From NCBI GenBank assembly GCA_905211265.1, contig CAJMAC010000036.1, positions 1 through 5,347 of the forward strand: a stretch of DNA of 5,347 bases. Reading direction: 5' to 3'. The first letter of the stretch is position 1. The number at the start of each line of letters is the position of its first letter. The translations under genes and the position numbers were made by a program. This stretch comes from an uncultured Eubacteriales bacterium (GTDB taxonomy: Bacteria > Bacillota_I > Bacilli_A > RF39 > UBA660). This document shows positions 1 through 5,207 of the stretch, piece after piece. The notes under the pieces are model-generated. The model had not been told where the DNA came from. It saw only the letters and a program-made list of their open reading frames with translations, and did no database searches.

Positions 1-20
1 TCAGATTCATGTCTTCATTT

Positions 21-329
21 CTATCCAACAAGGAATGGACTTGCTGCTGTTCCACCCCCTCCTGATATAGCATCAGATGAGAGAGAAACTACGGGGTGGT
101 TACCGCCATTACCAGTCGTACCACCACCAAGATAAACACTATTCACACGATCAACAATCGCATTACCACCCGCGGTGACAAAAGGGGTCATCGTCCAATA
201 CCAATAACTTGGTGTAGTAAAATAATTATCTTGATTTGCAATATATACAAAATTTATATAATCAAGGCTACTAAGACCACTCATAATTACTTCATCTGAA
301 GTAATTAATGCAAAAGGATGTGAAAAATG
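21..329 (-). pseudogene. 5'-truncated C-terminal fragment of a 'YWTMTP / HPVVSLSSD' surface-type protein
   Basis: The minus frame is open from 329 to a TAG at 21-23, with an in-frame TAA directly upstream at 330-332. It reads about 102 codons. Visible motifs in order are ALITSDEV (about 303-280), YWYWTMTPF, a Gly/Asn-rich stretch, NHPVVSLSSD and a Gly-rich tail ending SPFLVG. This order (LITxDEV, then YWTMSP, then RPVINLxSD, then GxGTxxxPF/YxV) matches the C-terminal module of long extracellular proteins I recall from AT-rich gut Bacilli, somewhat like DUF6273-type domains. Homologues carry hundreds of residues before this point, so the N-terminal part, including any signal or pilin-like sequence, is missing. 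The internal ATG at 284-282 lies inside the conserved module and has no ribosome binding site, so it is not a credible start. Family identity is recollection; truncation is directly visible. Confidence 0.7.
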
Positions 330-574
330 TTAACAAATAATAAAAAAGATGTCACAGTTAAAGTTAATGACATTAAATCTATAAAAAGTATACAGAAAAA
401 AATAAATGAAAATGATAAAATAACATTTATAATTACTACTAAAGATATGGAAATGCTAAAAACATTATAGAAGTTATTGTGGACTTACAAAAAGACTATA
501 GCGATAAGAATTTTCAGTTAGTCATTTCAAGCAATTATGAAAAACTACATAAAATGACTAATAAAGAATTATGA
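327..574 (+). pseudogene. small unknown gene broken by a -1 frameshift
   Basis: ATG at 327 is preceded by AAAGGATG (313-320) at good ribosome-binding spacing, which decides the start. The first frame gives 47 residues (begins MLTNNKKDVTVKVND, contains KITFIITTKDMEMLK) and ends at TAG 468-470. From about 461 the -1 frame continues sensibly as NIIEVIVDLQKDYSDKNF...NYEKLHKMTNKEL to TGA at 572-574. Restoring one base in the five-A run at 458-462 would give a single protein of about 82 residues, charged and of mixed alpha/beta appearance, without signal peptide or membrane segment. I do not recognise the family. A plus-strand terminator follows immediately, so the 3' end of the unit is intact. The upstream side abuts the truncated minus-strand fragment, so its promoter may be lost. 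A sequencing error in the A-run is an alternative explanation. Confidence 0.55.
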
Positions 575-580
575 GATATA

Positions 581-613
581 ATAAGGCAACTGCTAGTACA
601 GAGTTGTTTTTTT
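581..613 (+). terminator. rho-independent terminator of the plus-strand small gene
   Basis: CAACT (587-591) pairs with AGTTG (602-606), extended outward by G-U and A-U pairs, and is followed by seven Ts (607-613). It begins seven bases after the TGA of the frameshifted gene, on the same strand. Confidence 0.7.
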
Positions 614-630
614 ATTAACTTAAATTCATA

Positions 631-697
631 ATAAAAAGAGTAATATAAAGATAAATATTACTTTAAATTACTCTATTTTCAATTATTATTTACATAT
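631..697. repeat. 67-base direct repeat, copy 1 (partner 1462-1528)
   Basis: Bases 631-697 are identical to 1462-1528 (offset 831). The block holds the terminator hairpin, the 3' spacer, the stop codon and the last three codons (ICK) of the intact protein at 686-1228. Identity ends at 698/1529 inside the coding region, where the two paralogues diverge strongly, and at 630/1461 just beyond the terminator's T-tract. Confidence 0.9.
632..674 (-). terminator. rho-independent terminator of the 686-1228 gene
   Basis: AGAGTAAT (637-644) pairs with ATTACTCT (667-674), and TAAAG (646-650) with CTTTA (661-665), with one A-A mismatch between them. On the minus strand the hairpin is followed by a T-tract (complement of 633-637). 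It lies 11 bases past the stop codon. Confidence 0.8.
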
Positions 698-1228
698 GTT
701 TTCTTGTATTTGTTCAACACCTTTTTTTGATGTTTCAACAATATCTAATTCAACATATACTGTTCCTGATGAAGGATTACCATGATATTTATTAAATAAT
801 GAAGAAATTAAATAAGAATTTAGTTGCTCAAAATTATTTATTAATCCCTTTCCTTTCAAATGATAGGTAAATTCATAATATTTATATGTTTCTAAATTAT
901 TTATAGATGATGGAATCGCAACAACAAATGGAACATAGCCTTGATAATCATCTACAACAATATAAGATAACCCATCTGAAGCCAAAGGATAATCTATACT
1001 ATCTATCACTCTATATGTTCGTGTAAAACTACAATCATATTCTCGTGATTCTTCATTTTGCTTATTCCCTAATTGTTTTTCTAATGTACTAACTTTTTCT
1101 TTGTACGAATCAACATCTTCTTTATATGAAGAAATTTTTGTTTTTTGTAAGATTACAAACACTACACATATAATTATAACTACTAATAAAACTATTATAG
1201 TTATAATTTCTATTTTTTTATTTTTCAT
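686..1228 (-). CDS. membrane-anchored protein of unknown family (TM, coiled coil, two-cysteine extracytoplasmic domain)
   Basis: 180 residues. A short basic N-terminus (MKNKK) leads into one hydrophobic segment at about 8-27, then a predicted coiled coil at 30-58 (KEDVDSYKEKVSTLEKQL), then a domain starting at YDCSFTRTYRV (about 64-73) and ending ENICK. The topology suggests an N-terminal signal anchor with the domain outside the cell. Cys66 and Cys179 are both kept in the decayed paralogue at 1517-1888, so a disulfide joining the two ends of the domain is plausible. The shared core includes YKYYEFTYHLKGKGLINN. The start is set by AAGAAAGGAA (1236-1245) seven bases upstream of ATG. It has its own extended -10 promoter (1333-1361) and its own terminator (632-674), so it is a single-gene unit. 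I do not recognise a named family; function is unknown. Confidence 0.85.
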   Translation of the reverse strand: MKNKKIEIITIIVLLVVIIICVVFVILQKTKISSYKEDVDSYKEKVSTLEKQLGNKQNEESREYDCSFTRTYRVIDSIDYPLASDGLSYIVVDDYQGYVPFVVAIPSSINNLETYKYYEFTYHLKGKGLINNFEQLNSYLISSLFNKYHGNPSSGTVYVELDIVETSKKGVEQIQENICK

Positions 1229-1332
1229 AATAGTATTCCTTTCTTAAACATTATAAACTTATATAAATAATCCTACAATCCTCCTTTCTCAAATTTATAT
1301 AGTTTATCTTATTACACTCTACTCTTAAATAT

Positions 1333-1361
1333 ATTATAGCATAATTTTTATTTTTTTACCA
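1333..1361 (-). promoter_or_regulatory. extended -10 promoter of the 686-1228 gene
   Basis: On the minus strand TGCTATAAT (complement of 1333-1341) is a perfect extended -10. The -35 is weak (TGGTAA, complement of 1356-1361, 17-base spacer), as is usual when TGn is present. It predicts a leader of roughly 95 bases before ATG 1228. Confidence 0.7.
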
Positions 1362-1461
1362 CATTTGATTAAAATAATTTTTAATATTTTTTGCATTTAT
1401 TAATACACTTTTTACTACTATTATAGTTAAAAATATTTAATATTGCATTTTTAGTTATTAT

Positions 1462-1528
1462 ATAAAAAGAGTAATATAAAGATAAATATTACTTTAAATT
1501 ACTCTATTTTCAATTATTATTTACATAT
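1462..1528. repeat. 67-base direct repeat, copy 2 (partner 631-697)
   Basis: This copy is identical to 631-697. It carries the 3' end (last codons ICK and stop) and terminator of the decayed paralogue. The two copies lie in the same orientation 831 bases apart, so recombination between them would delete the intact gene. Confidence 0.9.
1463..1505 (-). terminator. rho-independent terminator behind the decayed paralogue and probably the C39-like gene
   Basis: This is the same hairpin as 632-674: AGAGTAAT at 1468-1475 with ATTACTCT at 1498-1505, an inner TAAAG/CTTTA stem and a minus-strand T-tract. I see no terminator between the peptidase gene and the decayed paralogue, so this is probably where that transcript ends. 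Confidence 0.75.
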
Positions 1529-1888
1529 ATCTTCTTGTATTTGATCCAATCCTTGTTTATTTGTTTCTTTAATGCTAAGTTTTACTTTAAGAACTCCATC
1601 TGGAACTTCATCTAGTGATTCATCTGTTATATAACGAGTAATATCAGAAATATCATTTATAATTCCTGTTCCTTTAACTTGATAAGTAAATTCATAATAC
1701 TTATCAACTTCTTAATCTTCTTCTAAATTGGTAAGAATAGGATGAGCATATGCATTATGAGATTGAAATTTATAAACAATAACATAAGATATTTCTAGAA
1801 CTTCTGCTACATAACCATTCATTATATCTACAACTCTACACGTTTTCGTAAAACTACAATCACTATATTCTTTATATTTTTCATTTTT
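1517..1888 (-). pseudogene. decayed paralogue of the 686-1228 anchored protein, N-terminus missing
   Basis: The minus frame reads KNEKYKEYSDCSFTKTCRVVD..., continues through HPILTNLEED, hits an in-frame TAA at 1714-1712, then resumes EVDKYYEFTYQVKGTGIIN... and ends DQIQEDICK, stop at 1519-1517. Compare CSFTRTYRVID, YKYYEFTYHLKGKGLIN and EQIQENICK in the intact protein. The membrane segment and coiled coil are absent: an in-frame TAA at 1891-1889 lies just upstream, preceded only by a possible shifted remnant (LISEVKK). No ribosome binding site or start is present. The copy begins 26 bases after the stop of the C39-like peptidase gene, so the deletion that removed its front may also have brought the peptidase gene here. 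By eye, protein similarity is moderate, much lower than the perfect identity of the 3' repeat. A nonfunctional remnant is the simplest reading. Confidence 0.8.
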
Positions 1889-1914
1889 TTACTTCACTTA
1901 TTAATAAAAACATA

Positions 1915-2673
1915 TTAAGCTGCGTATACAAGGACCCCAGAATATCCTGCATTTTTTATAATAGGTAAAGAAACCATTTTTTCTCCAAAAGCAGAACCAT
2001 TATTATACGCTCTATTAGGATCAACATAATATACATTTATCGGACTATAGTCATCATCAAAAATTCCAGTAATTGTATGTCCACTTATTGTTACAAAATG
2101 TCCTCCTGAATTACTATAATTATATGCAGGCATTTCTTCCATTCTGATGTGCATAATTGGTGGATAACCTAAGTCAATACTTCTTTTTACAATATTATAA
2201 AATTGACTATTTGTCAAAGAATTAGTCCATACATAAGTATAGTTAGATATACCTAATTCTGAATTCATAGCACCTGCAATATATCTTTGATCAGTACCAG
2301 CTGATGTATTTGTACCAACTAATGTTCCATAATATTCTTGAGAACTAGAGGTACCTCTAATAGCATGTATTGCTTGTTTCATTGAAGCAGGTCCACAATA
2401 ATTTGGTAATTGTTCAAATGCTGGGACATCTATTTTATTAGCAAAATATCTACGTGTCATTACGTTAGGATCTTGATTTAAAGTTTCTAAATATTCATTC
2501 GTAAATGGTGTACCATTAGAACAACTTAAATCATAAATATCTGGTCTATTTAAAGATTCATAAAATGCTAAATCTTCCTCTGTATAAACTCCACATCCTT
2601 CTGAAGCACTAACATTTGATGTTGACATCATAAAAATAATAGCAGTAAATAATAATAAAATTTTTTTGTTCAT
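1915..2673 (-). CDS. secreted C39-like (papain-fold) cysteine peptidase
   Basis: 252 residues. A classic signal peptide (MNKKILLLFTAIIFMMSTSNVSA) probably cleaves after Ala23, giving an exported protein with no C-terminal anchor or sortase motif visible. The catalytic pattern of the C39-like fold is present: Gln88 as oxyanion-hole residue five before Cys93 in NYCGPASMKQAI, His192 in GGHFVTISGH and Asp218 in YYVDPN. The mature N-terminus (about 24-80) contains Cys27 and Cys51 and may act as a pro-region or disulfide-bonded cap. Unlike bacteriocin-processing C39 domains it is not fused to an ABC transporter, and none is encoded nearby. It is more like the stand-alone C39_2/'C39-like' proteins, whose substrates are mostly unknown. 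AAAGGAGG lies seven bases before ATG 2673. A promoter is at 2852-2880, followed by a structured leader. Family call firm; substrate unknown. Confidence 0.85.
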   Translation of the reverse strand: MNKKILLLFTAIIFMMSTSNVSASEGCGVYTEEDLAFYESLNRPDIYDLSCSNGTPFTNEYLETLNQDPNVMTRRYFANKIDVPAFEQLPNYCGPASMKQAIHAIRGTSSSQEYYGTLVGTNTSAGTDQRYIAGAMNSELGISNYTYVWTNSLTNSQFYNIVKRSIDLGYPPIMHIRMEEMPAYNYSNSGGHFVTISGHTITGIFDDDYSPINVYYVDPNRAYNNGSAFGEKMVSLPIIKNAGYSGVLVYAA

Positions 2674-2735
2674 ATAGAACCTCCTTTATTTTTTTATTAC
2701 CCCCTAAATTAAATAATAAATATAAATTTTAATTC

Positions 2736-2766
2736 AAAATACCACCTACATTCTAGATGGTATTTT
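2736..2766 (-). promoter_or_regulatory. leader hairpin of the C39-like peptidase gene (possible attenuator)
   Basis: On the minus strand AAAATACCATCT pairs with AGGTGGTATTTT over 12 bp around a seven-base loop, with one T-G wobble. On the plus strand that pair becomes a C-A mismatch, which points to the minus-strand RNA as the functional one. The hairpin lies between the promoter (2852-2880) and the ribosome binding site and ends in TTTT followed by an AT-rich stretch. It could be a weak terminator/attenuator or an mRNA-stabilising 5' structure. Confidence 0.5.
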
Positions 2767-2830
2767 CATAATAATACGATTAATTGACGAGCAGAAAAAA
2801 GCATCATTAAGATAAAAGGTCTAATACTGC

Positions 2831-2859
2831 TTGACACTCTTTCTTATTAAGAATATATC
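2831..2859 (+). promoter_or_regulatory. possible plus-strand promoter overlapping the peptidase promoter
   Basis: A consensus TTGACA (2831-2836) is followed after 17 bases by TATATC (2854-2859). It faces the opposite way from the peptidase promoter and shares its -10 region. No plus-strand gene follows, so it could only make RNA antisense to the CAP gene's end, or be a relic or chance match. Confidence 0.25.
2841..2853. promoter_or_regulatory. 13-base palindrome over the start of the peptidase promoter (candidate operator)
   Basis: TTCTTA-T-TAAGAA is a perfect inverted repeat just downstream of, and overlapping, the -10 at 2852-2857, where transcription should start. In such AT-rich DNA, chance is a real alternative. 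Confidence 0.3.
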
Positions 2860-2880
2860 ATATTTTTTATAAAAATGCAA
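2852..2880 (-). promoter_or_regulatory. promoter of the C39-like peptidase gene
   Basis: On the minus strand TTGCAT (2875-2880), a 17-base spacer and TATATT (2852-2857), with TGA just before it, make an extended -10 promoter. It implies a leader of about 170 bases before ATG 2673. Confidence 0.65.
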
Positions 2881-2889
2881 TCATAAATC

Positions 2890-2934
2890 AAAAAAAATAA
2901 ATATTTTAATAAATATTTTAATTAGAAAATATTT
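2890..2934 (-). terminator. probable AT-only terminator of the CAP-domain gene
   Basis: AAAATATTT (2926-2934) pairs with AAATATTTT at 2911-2919, or with the duplicated copy at 2899-2907, across the stop codon. On the minus strand this is followed by eight Ts (complement of 2890-2897). The stem has no G-C pair, so it may be weak. Confidence 0.45.
2899..2922. repeat. 12-base tandem duplication spanning the CAP gene stop codon
   Basis: AAATATTTTAAT occurs twice head to tail (2899-2910 and 2911-2922). The TAA of the CAP gene lies in the second copy, and each copy supplies one arm able to pair with 2926-2934. Confidence 0.7.
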
Positions 2935-3571
2935 GTACCCAGTAATATTGATTATTAATTATATTAACTCCTATTCCTATTTTTTTAAATTTAGAAGAAA
3001 TTATATTTTGGTAGTGGCCACTAGAAGAACGCCATCCTTCCATTACACTTTGTGAAGAACTATAGCCTGCCGCTATATTCTCACCAGCAGTACCATAAGA
3101 TATTCCAAGTTCTGATAAAACAGTAAAACAACTACTACCATTTGGTCTTGTATGTGAAAAACTATCACTTAACTCTTTTGCTCTAATACTCGCAGCTTCT
3201 ACTAAAGAAGAATCTAAAGTTAAAGAAGAAACTCCTACTAAAGAACGATAATTATTTGTAATTTCATATACTTCATTTATTAAATCAGTATATGTATTTT
3301 CACTTTGTATATTTTTATATTCATTTATATCTTCTTTACTTATATCTTCATAACTTTTATTTTCAGTCTCAGGTATTTTTTCTTCTATGTCAGTTACTTC
3401 TTCTTTTTCTAAATTAGAATTAACTATCTCATTATCTTTATCTATATAAGTATTAGTACTAATTACTTTATTCTGATTAATAATATTCCTATAACTACCA
3501 ATTACCATAAAAATAAAAACGCCAATAATTACTATCAATCTAATACCATCAATTATATTTTGTTTTTCCAT
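2918..3571 (-). CDS. membrane-anchored CAP/SCP-domain protein
   Basis: 217 residues. One hydrophobic segment at about 11-25 after MEKQNIIDGIR acts as signal anchor. An acidic, Asn/Glu-rich low-complexity stalk follows (about 40-95), and the C-terminal 120 residues form a CAP (cysteine-rich secretory/SCP-PR1) domain. CAP signatures in order: INEVYEITNNYRSLVGV with LTLDSSLVEAASIRAKEL, SFSHTRPNG (His140), TAGENIAAGY (Glu164), VMEGWRSSSGHYQNI (His186) and YYWVQIFSN at the end. His140, Glu164 and His186 correspond to the conserved cavity residues. Bacterial members such as YkwD-like proteins sit outside the cell and mostly have no defined reaction. GGAAGTGA (3578-3585) sits before ATG 3571 at good spacing. 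No strong promoter is visible; TGATATAAA (complement of 3609-3617) inside the preceding terminator is the best -10 candidate. Family call firm; role unknown. Confidence 0.9.
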   Translation of the reverse strand: MEKQNIIDGIRLIVIIGVFIFMVIGSYRNIINQNKVISTNTYIDKDNEIVNSNLEKEEVTDIEEKIPETENKSYEDISKEDINEYKNIQSENTYTDLINEVYEITNNYRSLVGVSSLTLDSSLVEAASIRAKELSDSFSHTRPNGSSCFTVLSELGISYGTAGENIAAGYSSSQSVMEGWRSSSGHYQNIISSKFKKIGIGVNIINNQYYWVQIFSN

Positions 3572-3594
3572 AAATATTCACTTCCATAATCGCA

Positions 3595-3630
3595 GAAAAA
3601 AAGAGTTATTTATATCAAATATAACCTCTT
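3595..3630 (-). terminator. rho-independent terminator of the 3651-4922 gene
   Basis: On the minus strand AGAGG-TTAT...ATAACTCT forms a stem (an inner TTATAT/ATATAA alternative also exists), followed by a run of Ts (complement of 3595-3602). It lies about 20 bases past the stop of the 423-residue gene and separates it from the CAP gene. Confidence 0.7.
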
Positions 3631-3650
3631 TTTATTAATATTATAATTAA

Positions 3651-4922
3651 TTAAAAGTTTTTCTTCTTTATTTTACTTTTATTTTTTTCAGAAGGAACTA
3701 TATTACTAAATAACTTACTACTAATAGTATTAACATTATAAAAATTACTATTATTAATTAAATCAATAATTGTCCTATCATTAGTAAGTTTATAGTAAGT
3801 TTCTACATATAACTTCTTAATAATATTGAAATAATAAGTAATAATATCTTTCTTATTAGTACCATCTAATTTATATTCTTTATCATCATAACTTAATACT
3901 TCAACAGTAAAGAAATATATAATAGTTTCAATAAAGCTATAATCACCATTAATCTTAATAGAAGATTCTCTTTTTTTAAAGTTCATTAAATCATAAATAG
4001 AATCAAGTACATACATAAGTCTATATTTAGCTATAATTAATTCATCTTTTAATTCAATATTTTTAGTTTTATTAATTTCTTTATCTAATAATTCTAAATA
4101 CATCAAATAAAAATTAAGTTTTGTCATATCTTGCATATTAATTTTCTTTTTATTCTTTTTATTATTCATTTTTAATCTACCCTTAATTGCTCCTTTAGCA
4201 GAACTATCATTTATAAATAAAGCTTTGTCCATAGGAGTCTTAACAAGTAGTGTCTTATCAAAAGGAGGATTACGAGATAATTTAACCTCTGATTCTTCAC
4301 CATGCATTAATTTAGCTCGATCCTTAGCATATAAATATAAATTATCATAATCAACACTACTAAAATTATTATTAATATTTATATACATTATATTAGTAAT
4401 AATTTTAAGTAACTTTATTTCTTTTCTAGTCTTCTCTATCGTATTTTCATCAAATAATCCATCATAACTAAGATCTAAATATTTATATTCTAATTTTTCT
4501 TCTAATTCAAGTAAAGCATTATAAACTTGAATATTAGGATTAATACCTATAATTTCTAAAAAAGATATATCATTATGAATAACTTTTTCAACATCACTTA
4601 TAAATTCTTCATCAAAGTCTTCTAGTATAACATTTTCTTCTTGAAGTTTTTTTAATTCATTAATACTTACATCAGAATTTAATCTAATAATACCATCTTC
4701 CATTTCAAAATAATCTTCATAATCATCCAAAAAGAAAGAAAGTTCATTAGCAAAATTAAAATCAAATATAAGATCTTCAAGTACATCTTTATCTAGATCA
4801 AAAGAATTAATAAATCTCTTTAAATATATTATTAATATATCTCTATATATCATCGTATCTCTATTATTTTTCTTTAAAGAAATCATAATATCAAATATTA
4901 TATATGCTAATGGAATATCCAT
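3651..4922 (-). CDS. 423-residue cytoplasmic protein of unknown family
   Basis: I do not recognise this protein. It has no signal peptide or convincing membrane segment, and contains no cysteine and no tryptophan, so it is probably soluble and cytoplasmic. The N-terminal 120 residues are helical and acidic (FFLDDYEDYFEMEDG, ILEDFDEEFISDVE); a short helix-helix-strand pattern around 45-95 could be a winged-helix-like fold. A linker around 205-265 contains KLSRNPPFDK and a strongly basic patch (KGAIKGRLKMNNKKNKKK) and could bind nucleic acid. The C-terminal half (265-400) is again helical (NFYLMYLELLDKEI, IAKYRLMYVLDSIYDLMN) and ends in a basic tail (KNKSKIKKKNF). AGGGGATG lies upstream of ATG 4922, a good promoter is at 4946-4974 and a terminator at 3595-3630, so it is monocistronic. 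The long open frame with proper signals supports a real gene; function unknown. Confidence 0.85.
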   Translation of the reverse strand: MDIPLAYIIFDIMISLKKNNRDTMIYRDILIIYLKRFINSFDLDKDVLEDLIFDFNFANELSFFLDDYEDYFEMEDGIIRLNSDVSINELKKLQEENVILEDFDEEFISDVEKVIHNDISFLEIIGINPNIQVYNALLELEEKLEYKYLDLSYDGLFDENTIEKTRKEIKLLKIITNIMYININNNFSSVDYDNLYLYAKDRAKLMHGEESEVKLSRNPPFDKTLLVKTPMDKALFINDSSAKGAIKGRLKMNNKKNKKKINMQDMTKLNFYLMYLELLDKEINKTKNIELKDELIIAKYRLMYVLDSIYDLMNFKKRESSIKINGDYSFIETIIYFFTVEVLSYDDKEYKLDGTNKKDIITYYFNIIKKLYVETYYKLTNDRTIIDLINNSNFYNVNTISSKLFSNIVPSEKNKSKIKKKNF

Positions 4923-4945
4923 ATAATCATCCCCTCATGTTGAAT

Positions 4946-4974
4946 ATATTATCATATAATATATTAAAAATCAA
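4946..4974 (-). promoter_or_regulatory. promoter of the 423-residue protein gene
   Basis: On the minus strand TTGATT (4969-4974), a 17-base spacer and TAATAT (4946-4951) preceded by TGA form an extended -10 promoter. The leader is only about 17 bases and contains the AGGGGATG ribosome binding site. Confidence 0.55.
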
Positions 4975-5007
4975 TAACAAAACCAAATTAATATATCTAT
5001 AATTTAA

Positions 5008-5142
5008 AAATTTTTAATACCTTTATTAAGTATTTACCGTGGGGAATATAAGCGTGGATTACCCGCTAATCATAAAGCTTCTTTTGGTATTAAATTAGAG
5101 CATCTGCCTAAACTATATAATAAAATAAGTGGTAATGACTAA
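5008..5142 (+). pseudogene. C-terminal remnant of an unrecognised plus-strand gene
   Basis: The plus frame is open from 5008 (after TAA 5005-5007) to TAA at 5140-5142. The part from about 5035 has the look of real coding sequence: YRGEYKRGLPANHKASFG followed by IKLEHLPKLYNKISGND. It is richer in G and C than its flanks, has a balanced residue mix and ends inside a strong plus-strand terminator, as a genuine gene end would. There is no start codon or ribosome binding site, and the 5' side gives way to AT-rich spacer near the promoter of the minus-strand orphan gene, so only about 35 residues of an original C-terminus seem to survive. I do not recognise the family. It stands apart from its neighbours in strand and composition, which would fit a relic of an insertion near the tRNA cluster. 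Confidence 0.5.
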
Positions 5143-5161
5143 AATCATTCTCCACTTTTTT
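5128..5161 (+). terminator. rho-independent terminator of the plus-strand remnant
   Basis: AGTGG (5128-5132) pairs with CCACT (5152-5156), and AATGA (5134-5138) with TCATT (5145-5149), followed by six Ts (5156-5161). The stop codon of the remnant lies in the loop. Its presence supports the view that a real plus-strand gene once ended here. Confidence 0.75.
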
Positions 5162-5165
5162 CGGG

Positions 5166-5194
5166 TAAAAAGAAAAGGCTTACAAAGTGTAAGC
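5166..5194 (-). terminator. rho-independent terminator of the tRNA operon
   Basis: On the minus strand GCTTAC-ACTTT-GTAAGC (5178-5194) is followed by CCTTTTCTTTTT. It lies 13 bases after the CCA end of tRNA-Pro, so Ala-Pro is the 3' end of the tRNA transcript. Confidence 0.85.
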
Positions 5195-5207
5195 TTTCAA
5201 AGTCAAA

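Noticed and set aside
96..299. 67-codon plus-strand open frame
   Set aside because: It lies antisense to the conserved YWTMTP/HPVVSLSSD fragment, is full of Thr/Ile low-complexity sequence and lacks a ribosome binding site. It is a shadow frame.
453..470. Programmed -1 frameshift in the small plus-strand gene
   Set aside because: The codons CTA AAA ACA do not form an X XXY YYZ slippery heptamer in frame, and I see no stimulatory structure just downstream. Mutation or sequencing error is simpler.
1915..2673. Bacteriocin export system built on the C39 peptidase
   Set aside because: There is no ABC transporter domain, no double-glycine leader peptide gene nearby, and the protein has its own signal peptide. 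It is a stand-alone C39-like enzyme.
2721..2812. Short plus-strand frame ending LIDEQKKASLR in the 2674-2917 spacer
   Set aside because: It has no start codon or ribosome binding site, runs through the leader hairpin and is very short. Probably chance.
2674..2850. Known riboswitch or T-box in the peptidase leader
   Set aside because: No T-box sequence (AGGGTGG-like) or recognisable riboswitch core is visible, and the single hairpin lacks a strong T-tract.
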